The notes under the pieces were generated by a model. It was not told the DNA's origin and ran no database searches. It saw only the letters and a list, made by a program, of their open reading frames with translations. Shown here piece by piece: positions 43,343 to 54,146 of a stretch of 64,000 bases of DNA. The stretch comes from Pseudopithomyces maydicus (taxonomy: Eukaryota; Ascomycota; Dothideomycetes; Pleosporales; Didymosphaeriaceae), in the NCBI GenBank assembly GCA_026873275.1, contig JANTUC010000004.1, positions 1,860,001 to 1,924,000 of the forward strand, written 5' to 3'. A program made the translations under genes and the position numbers. Each line of letters opens with the position of its first letter. Position 1 is the first letter of the stretch.

Positions 43343-46300
43343 TCACTTCTCATCCTCACCCCGCCTTCCTCGGACGTCCCCTCGGCCTGCCCCGTCCAGC
43401 ATACCCCTTCCTCTCGTAGGTTTCAGAGCCGAACGGCCAACAGGCTTGCTTGGGGTTTTCTTTTCCGCATTGCTTGCTTTTGCGGGGATTTCGTCCTCGG
43501 ATTCCGAGTCGGACACATTTATGGATTTGGGTTTCTTATTGATGCTCACAAAAGTGGAGGGCTTAGGGATCATTACTGCTGTCGGAGCCGCCGGCGTGTC
43601 AGAGCTCTTCTTTCCTACGATCGTGATCTTCTTGCCTGGCACTCGGGGCGTCGTGAATATGGAATTTGTCGTCTGAAGGAGCGAAGCAGGACGTTCCAGG
43701 GCTTGCGAGGATTCGAGTTCGATTTGACCGGGCTTCTCATGGGTGAGAGGTTCGTCTTCAGCGGCGAGCGTATCGATGAAGCCGTCAAGTGAGTTTTCTT
43801 CTTCGTAGAGGAACTCGTCCATGATGCCCATTTTTGCGCGGAGATTATCTTGAGCTTCTCGCTCCGCGGCGGCGGCTTTTTCTTTCTCTTCCTGGGCTAT
43901 GCGCTGTGCTTCAAGGGCATTGGCAGCGGACTGTGCGAGGAGATACGCGTCGCTTGGTTGATCCTCTTCTTCTCCCATGCCATCTTCTTCAGCACCCGTA
44001 GCCTCGTCTGGAAGTTCACTTGTGGGTTTGCGCGGTACATCGGCACTTATGGGACGGATCTCGGCGTTGGGTTTCAAGGGCGTCGAATTGCGTTGCTCGG
44101 CAATTTGTGCGTCGCGGATACGCTTTCTCTCCAGTTTTTTTCGCGGTTGGGATTGACCAAGCCATCGCGGAAGTCGCTAGGGAGTTCAGTGGGTAGATCC
44201 TGTTCACCCACATTCTTGCGGGCGAGCCAGTTAGACGCTCTACCCGTTGAGCGACCAGCACCGGACGTGCCGTATCCAGTCACAATTTCTTCTTGGAAAT
44301 CCTCCTCATCAGAATCGATAGTGATCTCTTCAAAACGGCTACGCCTGCGGTTAGGTCGCACAGACATACCAGGATGGTTGACTTCTGGATTACGCCTTCT
44401 TGTAGAATAAGTATCATCTTCATTGACACGGACACGGAAAACCTTTGAGGTCTTCTCCTTCTGTGCGGGGGTGACCGCAGATTTCTGCGCAGCCATGATA
44501 TCAGACTCGAGGATGTTGCCTGATTCACCCGTTGGCTCGTCGCTAGACTCTCTTTCTCGTACAGGTGCTGGTCGCTCAAGCACAGGCCTGTTTTGAATCG
44601 CTTCCAACAGATCGCTTTCCAAACGTAATTTAACAATCTTAGACTTACCCTTCATGCGAGCAGCCACGAGAATGAACTGGTCGTTTCGCTTCGCTTCTTC
44701 AAGCAATTTTCTTTGCACCGTCTTCTGGTACTGCTTCCCGGAAGTGCTCTTGGGTTCAAGGCGCTGCGGTGTAGCGTCAATGTTCTTTTTCTGTTTCTTC
44801 TTTCTCTTTCGACCATTGCCATTCTCATCATCTTCATCGTCAAGATTACGCTTACTGAGTCGCGGTATCTCTCCATCCGGATCTGGATAGTATGAGTTGC
44901 CTTCTGCCAAAGGATCATCTATCACGGGCGTTGCAAATGGGAAGCCACTGCCGCTTGCTCCGTTCATGCTGTTGTCAAATTCACCGTTCTCATTAGCCGG
45001 TGAATAGGTAATGCCAGTGTTATTTTGAACTGTATCATGGTCCTGATCCATATACCGATCGTCGAACTCGGGATTTGCGAGCTTCTCTCTTTCGGCTGCA
45101 GCACGTCGATTCTCCATTGCCAGATCTTCTTCTCGCATCCAATTTAGGTTTGAGACGCTGAAATCGACAAGGCATTCCACTGACCGAGGATCCGCAACCT
45201 TTCGTGTATCATGGCCGAGCAACGTGCCCTTGGGTTCATAAGATATTTGACGAGGATCGTTGCGGCACTTTCCGGTATTACACACCCGCATACAGTGTGG
45301 GCATTTCCAGGCAGGGTCTTCCATTACAGTCAATGGCATCAGGTCATGTGCCCGAAATAAAGTCCCATAACAGAAGGCGTAATCACAATTGCTGCAAAAA
45401 GCCATCTTCCACTTCGGATGCCTGTGCAAGCAAACATGACACGACTTATGCTTAGCAAGCCATTGTTTAGATTTCTTTTTGGATGGCAGGGGGTAGCCGT
45501 TCGCATCGATCCGCGGTTCGTCCTCTTCGGACTCTTCATTCGCAGGATGCGGGTTCTTTATGTCAAGGAAAGGTCGTGTTCTGAGTTGCTCCTGGCATAC
45601 TTGAGCAAGAGTTTTCTTGCTCAGGTAACGTCTCTCTTCCTGCAATGGCAAAGGCGTTTTCTCCGTAATACGACCATCGAGATCGACGATCTGAGCACGC
45701 CATTCCTCATACCTGTGAAGTAAGTCTTTCCATTTAAATTGCTCTGTCCAGGTGTAACCTGACTGGCATCCGCAACTTCGACCCATGCAGTAGCAATCCA
45801 TGCAAACGTCATACGGCTCCTCAATCTCTTGGCTATAGAGATTCTTACAAGACTTACAGGTCAGGAATCGGTTGAAAATGTTGCACCGGCAATAGGCACA
45901 GGTGACGTTGCTGTCGAAAGGAAGAAACTCAGGGTGCTCGCGAGGTTGCTGAGCTTCGGGCGCAAACATCTCAGAGAGCATGATGTTCTTGAACAGGTCG
46001 AACAGTCTTTTGAAGTCACGTTGAATGTGTCGAATCTTGGTCGAATGTTGAATAGCTTGGGCATGAGCGCCACCTATTTCAAGCTGGGCCCGTGCAGATT
46101 TGAGCAAACTGGAGTACTTTAATAGAGTATAGTATACAATGGCCTTATTCTTGTACTGCTCGTCTCGGCAGACGATGCGTGAATTTGGCAGTGCTTCGGT
46201 CAGGGCCAGCTCAAGCGTCTCGACGGTCGTGCGGTTCCAGGCGACCTTCATAGTACGAGTCCCGCGATTCCATACCTGATGGGGCGCTAGAGGTGGGACC

Positions 46301-47264
46301 AAAATGAAATCGCCAGGTCGCTGCTCGACAACAAAGGTCCTGAAGGGGGCCTTTTTCCATGCAATCAGCTGTGCGAAGTGATTCTCCACCTCTATGTCGT
46401 GGCCCAGGGTCGACAGCCAGTATTCCGACACGAGATGGCGATCTTTGGTCTCGGTCATGAACCAAAGGGAAGAGCCTGGACGCTCGGGTTTTCCATCTTC
46501 GCCAACGGTGGTCGAGGCGTTGACCATGATGTTCTGGCCGAGAGACGCGCACATCTCTCGGTGAGAGGGCGTGTACGTCCCCTCATGTCCAATATAACAC
46601 ATCAGGTTTTGCGCTCTCATGTCGGGTGGGAGACTGCTCATCAAATCGCCTGCGCGCGCAATGCCTCTGCCTTTGCGGCCGCCTGGCTCGTCAAGGGCAC
46701 CGGGGCCGCCAATTTCGCCCGTGCTCTCGTTGAGATAGAATAGGCTCAGGGGAATATGTTCTTTGACTTTGTTTCGCCAGACGTCCGGGCAATCGATGTC
46801 CTTGAGGTAAACCCGCTGGCGTGTCTTGTCACGGTAGCGGGACGGGTCTTGGAAGAACTGATCGGCGAGCTTGTTCATGTTCTTCAGGTAGTGCTTGATG
46901 GTCAAGGGTATGTTCTCTTTGGTGGTGAGGTTGCGCGCATTTTCGGCTGTGTCTGTCAGCACGACTGTGTCATGGCTGGAGGAGGGAACGACCTACCTTT
47001 GTCGCCCAAGTTGTCGCGCAGCCAGCCCGGCGTGAAGCACCACGGGTCCAGCACCTCCTCAAAGCCATCAATGACAAGTGGCTTGCCTCCTATTATGACG
47101 TGCAAGAGGACCAGCTTTTCGAACTGCTCGACGCCATTGCTGGCGATCATCTCATAGGATATGCGGTCGGCATACTGGAAATTGCTGCTTGTCTCGACGA
47201 AGGTGCGCACGTCGAAATCGGGCGGAATGGGTTCGAACGAGGCCCTCGGGCGCGCGGCTGGCAT
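43343..47264 (-). CDS. JmjC-domain protein with 4CXXC zinc finger (frameshifted)
   Basis: Two exons on the minus strand (47264-46997, 46952-43343), about 1,292 residues if one break is bridged. The JmjC domain (about residues 180-330) has YTPSHREM with iron ligands His and Glu near 220-222, and the second His in LAPHQVWNRG near 315. A cysteine-rich region follows. The 4CXXC-R1-type zinc finger comes later, with CHVCLHRHP, FCSNCDYAFCYG and CPHCMRVCNTGKC. Such proteins are putative chromatin histone demethylases; activity here is inferred. The C-terminal third is charged and disordered. The frame breaks at the seven-T run 44135-44141 (A on the coding strand). One more base continues a Lys/Arg/Glu-rich helix into the downstream frame. 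It is divergent from COQ2. Confidence 0.88.
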
Positions 47265-47791
47265 GGTGATAAAGCGGGGGAGCGCATCCACCGAGGTTGC
47301 GCAGGTAGAGCAGCTGTTGCGCCTGCCTCTGCAACCGTTGCTGTGTGGTTGTGCAGGTGTCGTGACGACGGGCGGTGCAACGCCGCCTGAGGAAGCTCGG
47401 GAGCCCGAAATGGCAGCGCGCGCGGGCAGACGGGCGGGGGGTGAAGGTGAAGGTCGAGCGTTTGTCGAGGCCCAGACGCGCAGCGCTAGCGTAGTAGTAA
47501 TGCGAGCATCCGCGCGGGTCGCCGGGCAGTCACGTGACCAGGCGCAAACCTTGGATCCTTGAATCGTGGACTTTGGACTCGTAGGGATCAGTGCACCCGC
47601 GACGCGTTCGAGGATCCTCTCCTCGCAGCTCTCCTACACAGTTGCATACATTCCAAGTGTCTCGGACGCCGTGATTCGTGTCGTGCATGGTTGAGCCTCG
47701 ATTGCCAAAAAAGAGAGCGCTTGGGCACCCGGATAGCACATTCACTCTCACCCAACTACCGATCTACCAGTCTCTATCCCTCTCCAACGCC
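47265..47791. promoter_or_regulatory. Divergent promoter, JmjC gene/COQ2
   Basis: A GC-rich region of 527 bp between two divergent start codons. It includes a palindromic E-box at 47530-47537. The COQ2 frame is open upstream to an ATG at 47687, within this region. Confidence 0.5.
47530..47537. promoter_or_regulatory. Palindromic E-box TCACGTGA
   Basis: An eight-base palindrome with the CACGTG core, bound in fungi by bHLH factors such as Cbf1 or SREBP relatives. It is about equidistant from the two divergent genes. Function is inferred from the motif alone. Confidence 0.4.
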
Positions 47792-49054
47792 ATGGCATTG
47801 TTGCGCTCCCCATGCTTGCGGAGTCCTTCCTTCTACCCAAATGCTCTCCTTAGGTCTTCAACAATACGTGCGAGATCCATTTGCATGACACCGGCCATTT
47901 CGTCAAGGCGCAATGGCACACGTGCATCTACAGGAGCAGCAACTACATTCTCGGAACGAAGAGCTAGATTACCCCATGTAAATCACCTCAATTCGATTCC
48001 AACCCGAATAGAATGCGCGAGCTTAGCAACAGCGACGCAAGCACCACCAAGAGCATGGCCAGAATACAAACCACCCACAACCGGTCTTCTTTCCCATCTC
48101 CCAAAATCAGTCGTCCCATATGCGGAGCTTATCAGGTTGGACAAGCCCACGGGGACATACTATCTTTTCTTTCCATGTTTGTTCAGCACACTCATCGCCG
48201 CCACCATGGCAGCACCAATGGCCGCTCCCTCAGCAGTCGCCGGTACGACTGCTCTCTTCTTCACAGGCGCACTCGTGATGCGAGGCGCGGGATGCACCAT
48301 AAATGACCTCTGGGACCGGAATCTAGATCCACACGTTGAACGCACCTACCTTCGCCCCATTGCCAGGAAAGCCGTTACGCCTCAGGCTGCCATCGTCTTC
48401 ACCGGTGCTCAACTTCTCACCGGTTTGGGAGTTCTTCTCTCTTTGCCCTTTGAGTGCTTCTGGTACGCAACACCGTCGCTGCTGTTGGTGGCTACATATC
48501 CCCTCGCCAAGCGCATCACCCATTACCCACAATTCGTCCTTGGACTCACTTTTTCCTGGGGTGCTATGATGGGTTTTCCAGCCCTCGGCGTTGATTTACT
48601 TGCAAATCAAGCCGCTCTGACTGCTGCTGCATGTCTCTATGCGAGCAATGTCGCGTGGACCGTCCTCTACGACATGATCTATGCGCACATGGACATCAAG
48701 GACGATGCAAAAGCCGGCATCAAAAGCATTGCCCTGAAACATGACAAGGAGACGAAAGCCGTCCTGACCGGTCTTGCGGCCGTACAGCTTGGGTTCCTAG
48801 CCGCCACAGGGGTCGCCGCAGGCATGGGACCCGTTTACTTCGTCGGTACTCTCGGCAGCGCTGCCATCACCCTCGGTACAATGATCTGGCGCGTCCAGCT
48901 CAAGGACGTAAAAAATTGCTGGTGGTGGTTCAAGAATGGTGCTTGGTTCACCGGTGGCGGGATTGCATTGGGCCTGACTGGCGAGTACCTGGCGCAATAC
49001 TTGGGCTGGTACGACGACGAGGAGAAGCACGACGGAAATAGCAAGGAAGCCTAA
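47792..49054 (+). CDS. COQ2: 4-hydroxybenzoate polyprenyltransferase, mitochondrial
   Basis: Single exon of 420 residues from the ATG at 47792. The enzyme attaches the polyprenyl tail to 4-hydroxybenzoate in the inner mitochondrial membrane, the committed step of ubiquinone synthesis. The first 60 or so residues are rich in Arg, Ser and Leu without acids, a typical mitochondrial presequence. The UbiA motifs are INDLWDRNLD (prenyl diphosphate binding through Mg) and YDMIYAHMDIKDD, with RLDKPTGTYYLFFPC before the first. Several hydrophobic helices follow the UbiA pattern. An in-frame ATG at 47687 would add 35 residues but would spoil the presequence, so 47792 is preferred. Confidence 0.96.
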   Translation: MALLRSPCLRSPSFYPNALLRSSTIRARSICMTPAISSRRNGTRASTGAATTFSERRARLPHVNHLNSIPTRIECASLATATQAPPRAWPEYKPPTTGLLSHLPKSVVPYAELIRLDKPTGTYYLFFPCLFSTLIAATMAAPMAAPSAVAGTTALFFTGALVMRGAGCTINDLWDRNLDPHVERTYLRPIARKAVTPQAAIVFTGAQLLTGLGVLLSLPFECFWYATPSLLLVATYPLAKRITHYPQFVLGLTFSWGAMMGFPALGVDLLANQAALTAAACLYASNVAWTVLYDMIYAHMDIKDDAKAGIKSIALKHDKETKAVLTGLAAVQLGFLAATGVAAGMGPVYFVGTLGSAAITLGTMIWRVQLKDVKNCWWWFKNGAWFTGGGIALGLTGEYLAQYLGWYDDEEKHDGNSKEA

Positions 49055-49763
49055 GTCACGAGGAGGTAGTTGGAGACCCGAGTGACCGAGCCGTTTTGGT
49101 TTGTATCAATTTGAGTTAATGAGCATCTGACGAGCCCAGGGTCTCGCCCATCGATAATTGGCTGCGCCGCCATGTAGAACACCACCAATGTACACCACCT
49201 GCCAAATATAACATCCCTGTTATCCACACCAGAAGTAATGCAATTGATCCCAATCAACGAGCCTTCCCGATCCTCTCATCCCTTTCTTGTTTGCTCATGG
49301 AACCCAAGATCTGATTTGTTTTGGCGAGTTGCAGCCGCGGACAGTCCAGACACATTGCCGAGCGCCTCTTCGCTTAACCACCAGCCTTCGTATCCAGAAG
49401 ACAATGACCTGATTCATCGTGCCAAGGATGACTCGCTATCAATCAGCAATAAAAGCGATTGGCTGAGTGAAGAGCGTTCCAGGTCCAAAGTGGCTGCCCA
49501 CCGTCTCATTAATCACGAGCTAGTGCCGGATCCCTTACGGCGCGGTATGGTCTCCATCTCCACGAGGCTTGAGATGGCTGACGCCGTGCATTTGTACCTG
49601 CATTAGAGGCTGACGTGGGTTGAATATACGTCTGTCAATCCCCTCCCTGGGATACGTGATCGCACTTGAATACTTTCCAGTATTACATTTCACAAGCAGC
49701 AAGTTGAATTTGCTTGCGTTCGTTCCTTATTAGCACTCATTCTGCACTGTCCGATTTGTCAAT
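49055..49763. other. Intergenic region with a 122-codon open frame
   Basis: This lies between COQ2 and the GH16 gene. A plus-strand ATG frame at 49238-49606 could encode 122 residues, hydrophilic and without a domain or signal peptide. Nothing else supports it, so it is not called as a gene. Confidence 0.4.
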
Positions 49764-51080
49764 ATGCATCTTCAATACTTTCTCTTTGCAGTTCTCAGCA
49801 GTGCTTCTGCTGTAAATGCCGCATATGTCCTCCAAGACGACTGCGAAGGTCCTTCTTTCCAAAACTGCTTCAATTTTTACTCTGGCGCAGACCCTACGAA
49901 CGGGTTTGTCAAGTAGGTCGCCTACGTTTATTAGTATCCCTATCCCTGCTGTCGACACTTGTGTTGCATTGTGATTTCTTCGTATATTCCAACCATTTGG
50001 TGTGCTACAACATACATCTCGTGACAAGACACAGTATACCAACAACCTATGAGAGCGTGAAAGAATTCGTATCCCACACTGACGTAGTATAGGTACCTCA
50101 ACCAAGCCGACGCCCTCTCCCAAGGTCTGTATAATGTCACTGGAAACAACGTCTTCCTGAATGTCGACTCCAAAAACCGCGCCCCCAATGGCCGCGCAAG
50201 CCTTCGTCTTGAATCCAAAAAACTCTACAATCGCGGTCTTTTCATCCTAGATGTTCTGCATCTGCCCAGCAGTACCTGCGGTATGCTCATTTACATTTCT
50301 TTCTCTCGTTGATTTCTTTTAAAAAATTTCACCCTCTCCCGCTTTACCTCACTCGTACTACACGACCAACTTACTCTTGAAACTAGGAACCTGGCCCGCC
50401 TTTTGGACCTATGGACCCGAAAAGACCTGGCCCGCGAACGGTGAGATCGACATCATCGAAGGCATACACGACGGCACCCGCAACGCCATGAGTCTGCACA
50501 CATCCGACGGCTGCAGTATAACCGGTACGGGCAGTAAAGGAGTCGTGAAGACGAAGAACTGCTTTATCAGTGCCGCGGGTCAGACGTCGAATGCGGGCTG
50601 CGGCATTGACGATCCGTCTTCCTCCTCCCTGGGTACGTGTTTACATTATCTAGCCTCCTCAAGCTAGAGGAATCAAATGATGAGAAGAATACCTAACATA
50701 TAGGGATAGGAACCCCATTGAACAAAGCATGGGGTGGCATTTACGCCATGCAATGGACGTCGTCGGGTATCAAGATGTGGTTTTGGCCCCGCGACGCGGT
50801 GCCATACAATCTATTTGGCAACACACCGGAGCCCGAGACATGGGGCACGCCTACGGCAAACTTTGCAGGGAGCGGTTGCAACTGGGGAACGCATTTTGTG
50901 AACCATAGGATCGTGATCGATACGACGTTTTGCGGGGATTGGGGCAATGCCGTATGGGGTAGCAATCCGACCTGCTCGAAGAAGGCAGCGACTTGCAATG
51001 AGTATGTGGCAAACAACCCGTCGGCATTTCAGGACAGTTACTGGCGGATCAATTACTTGAAAACGTTCAAGGAGAAATGA
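49764..51080 (+). CDS. Secreted GH16 endo-1,3(4)-beta-glucanase-like enzyme
   Basis: Four exons (49764-49912, 50093-50280, 50387-50632, 50704-51080) encode about 319 residues. A signal peptide (MHLQYFLFAVLSSASAVNA) precedes the catalytic domain. The GH16 active-site signature GEIDIIEG carries nucleophile and acid/base glutamates in the E-x-D-x-x-E arrangement. Upstream are RLESKKLYNRGLFILD and WPAFWTYG, and downstream AMQWTSSGIKMWFWPRDAVP. The family cleaves or remodels mixed-linkage or 1,3-beta-glucans, so roles in wall remodelling or plant and fungal glucan breakdown are both possible. Cysteines in the C-terminal part probably form disulfides. The first intron is 180 nt. Confidence 0.93.
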
Positions 51081-51216
51081 GGGGTTTGTTGAAGAGGGTT
51101 GTGTAGAACGCAATGTGCATACCATAGACTGCTAGAGCACTGCATACATATACCCGGAGCATGTTTCACAATCTACAACTAGACACACACGCGATTCAGA
51201 AATTTTACCTTTCTCA

Positions 51217-51942
51217 TCACCACCCCTCATACATCCCCTCGCTCTTGATCGCCCCTTCCACCTCGTTCACCCACGAAACCCGCTGATTCACATACTGCTC
51301 AACCTCCGGGCGCAACTTGGTCTCCATTAGACTGAAATCATCCACCGTACCGATGCGCAGGATACTCTGACCGGGGAATCCCTCGCCTACGCGGTACATC
51401 AGTGTACCGCACGTTCCACAGAAGTGATCTGGTGTGCGCGTTAGCTCATGTCCCCAGATTTCTCTCTGCCGTCGGGTAGAATGATCCTGGCTACAAAAAC
51501 GAGGGGGGCAATAAAGGTACGAAAGCAGAACAGAAGAACAAATGTGCACTGACTTGTCATGACGTGCCCCCTGCCAATCGTCTTCGCCTGTCCCCAAGTT
51601 TTCAAATTCTCTTTTCCCTCACATGCACAAGATACTCGTCCCGCACCGTGAAGTTGGATGCAAACATGCTGGCTGTGATCTTGTGGCAGTCGGCACAGTG
51701 GCAGACGAAGGTACTCACAAGGCCGGGAGCTTGCGTGGGCTGGTGCTAGCATTAGCAACGTACAAGGCTTTCGTGATGTACAAAAAGGCTGTTGAAGTGG
51801 AAGGCGGCAGCACTTACAAATTGCAATTGTACCGCGCCACAGAGACAAGTTGCTGTTGCCTCCGTACTGGTGGACCATCCGTCGCGGGCGAGACCCGCAA
51901 GGGGAAATTATCGGGTTGGGTTTGAGGTGTCGATTTGGACAT
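51217..51942 (-). CDS. GFA-family (Mss4-like fold) zinc protein, two frame breaks
   Basis: Three exons on the minus strand (51942-51818, 51745-51554, 51428-51217), about 176 residues if two one-base gaps are filled. Members resemble glutathione-dependent formaldehyde-activating enzyme and bind zinc through paired cysteines: CLCGAVQ, CHCADCHKITASMF and FCGTCGTLMYR, followed by the fungal signature GFPGQSILRIGTVDD. Substrate and reaction are not established for most fungal copies. Frame is lost at the GGGG run 51901-51904 (CCCC on the coding strand) and at CCC 51616-51618 (GGG coding). One extra base at each site restores the conserved sequence and all splice phases. Independent errors in the read data are more likely than two matched mutations. 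Confidence 0.8.
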
Positions 51943-52678
51943 TGCGAAAATTATGCTAAGGAATCAAGAGTGAGTTGGAAGTGCTGTTTGTATAATGAGA
52001 TTGGTTTAATGTGATGATGGGATACGACGGACCAGCCTCGATGCTATATATGCCTTTCAGGCCATCACTATATTACCAAATAGACCTATTGCCGTTACAC
52101 TTCATGGCATTAGATCTAGGCGAACAGGCCAATTGCGTTGGGTGTCGAGAGAAGCTGGCCTTGAGTGGTTCGCTAACAACTGGACATCATTTGTAAGGCA
52201 TGCAATCTTCACTCCGCTCGAGTATGCAAAAGGATATGACCTTAGAGACTAATCAATCGGGGTTACGCCTGCTGTGCAGGTACTCTATTTGTGTTCCCGA
52301 CCGCAAGGCTACAGTGCATATATAAGCAAGTTGTTGGTTACAAAGCCGTGCGGAGATAGCTCGGTGATCTGCAGCCTCTCACAACACATGACATGCCTCT
52401 CTTAAAGCCTCACATTCAATACAATGCGGACAGTCGAACCATGTCGACGCAACTAGATCGAGAAACGAACACAGACAATCACAAAGGATAGCATAAATGT
52501 GGCGGGTATGAACCATTGATTGGATATCATTCAAGCCTTTCGCTCGTGCCCAGATGTTTGCTACTGGGAAACCAGTTGACTATCTGGTGGATCCAGATTC
52601 AACTAAACCCGCCGGAACGCCGTTCTCTATGCATAGTCGTGCCTCATCCTTTTTTCACCCTCCATGCTCTTGATGAGC
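51943..52678. other. Intergenic region
   Basis: This is the upstream region of the GFA-family gene and 3' flank of RPL31. No domain-bearing frame is seen. Confidence 0.5.
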
Positions 52679-53299
52679 CTAAGCGTCCTCAACAACGGTG
52701 GTCTGGAGACCCTTGGGGTCCTTGACGTTGACGGCCTGGACGTAGGAGTAAAGCTTCTCCTTGGCACCCTCCTCGTCGTTACGCTTACGCGAGATGCGCA
52801 CACGGAGGCGGAACGGCACACCCTTGATGCCAGACTCCCAAACCTTCTTGTTGAGCTGGGGGTCGAGGCGGACATCCTTGGTACCCTATCCAAATGTATT
52901 AGCACACTGCTTCCTCTTTCAATGCCTCCCAATCAATCACAGCAACATCGAAAGCGTTGTGTTGCAGGTCGAGAAGAAAGGTTTGTCGAGTGGTGAACAT
53001 ACCATAGCCTTCTCAGCGAAAGCACGGATCTCCTTGATGGCCCTAGGAGCCCTCTTCTTGAAGCTCACACCGTGAACCTATTTCCTCCGGTATTAGCCTT
53101 CGATCGGTATATTTTGAACAGTCTTCCGCCCGACCAACACGCCCTTTTACGGTGCGTGCGGCATCCGGTGGACTTCACAAAACTGAACTCAACATACTCG
53201 CTTGTGTAGGTGGATGGTGTATTCGCGTGCGACGACATCAGCGATGGCAGAGCGCTGAGTCTTGCCGGCGGGCTTCTTGGACTTGGCGGAGGTAGACAT
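52679..53299 (-). CDS. RPL31: 60S ribosomal protein L31 (eL31)
   Basis: Three exons on the minus strand (53299-53198, 53077-53003, 52885-52679) encode about 127 residues. It is a component of the large cytosolic ribosomal subunit near the peptide exit tunnel. Family features: a basic N-terminus, VVAREYTIHLHKR, VHGVSFKKRAPRAIKEIRAFAEKAM across the first two introns, then GTKDVRLDPQLNKKVW and VRISRKRNDEEGAKEKLYS. Both introns lie early in the gene, as is usual for fungal ribosomal protein genes. The ATG at 53299 gives the normal N-terminus. Confidence 0.97.
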
Positions 53300-54146
53300 T
53301 TCTATTGCGCACTGTTAGTAAAGTTCTATAGCAATTACAATCGCTGCGCGAGAGAGATCGAAAAGAAATGGTCCTTACTGAATGATACCGCTGTTGGTTA
53401 GTGGTGAGGTCGACGGGCTTGAAATTCCTAGAGTTTCGTGAAGCCAAACGATTTTCGCGCATGTGGGAGTGATGGCCAAGGCGCTAGTTAGGCGAGTGCT
53501 TAGTCAACAGCATTGGGCTCTAGCCCACACTGTGCCCCTCCTGCGCGCTAAGAGTAGTCAAAGCGGTTGGGAACCACACACCAACTAGGTGAGCGAGCGT
53601 CTGAGCTACACGCGTCGACCTTTGGTTGCAAGACGCATAATTCTATTCCATCATACTTCAGCACTACATCAGTCTGATAGCAGCTAAACTTCCCTAAAAT
53701 TTTCCATGTGGAGTACCCGGTGCCCGTATTAGATCGGTCGCTACAGGTCTGCACAGAATCCGATTGCGGGTACGGCCAGATGTAGAAACGCAAGAATGTA
53801 GTCTGCCAATGACTATTCGGATTCGAAACGTGTGTGCTATTTATAAATACTGCAGTGACGTGCTAGCCGTACTATAATCCAGATTGTCCCAAAACCTTCT
53901 AACGTACAAATCACCTCACCTATCAACATCTAAACATCTTCAAGCTTGTACGACGTCATGCGAAGAGATAATACATCAACTCTCGTATCATACTCATTCA
54001 ATCACTACATAAGGGTATATGTGCCATTCAAAAATGCGATCATCCAATGCCACTTTTGCCCATGCCATCCCAGCGCCAGCAATGCAACACTATCGTCAAT
54101 ACTATCACTCGTAACTCATCCAAAGCTAAACCCACTTTGCCCATAT
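53300..54146. other. Intergenic region, RPL31 upstream
   Basis: About 850 bp holding the RPL31 promoter and the 3' flank of the CHY-RING gene. AT-rich near 53.8-54.05 kb. No gene seen. Confidence 0.5.

Noticed and set aside
43343..44077. Separate gene downstream of the JmjC gene
   Set aside because: The frame continues the upstream basic helix after adding one A, has no promoter-like gap, and its first ATG lies in mid-helix.
44200..44260. tRNA-like string with GCTCTACC and GTTGAGCG
   Set aside because: It is within the conserved-frame C-terminal part of the JmjC gene and does not fold into a cloverleaf by eye.
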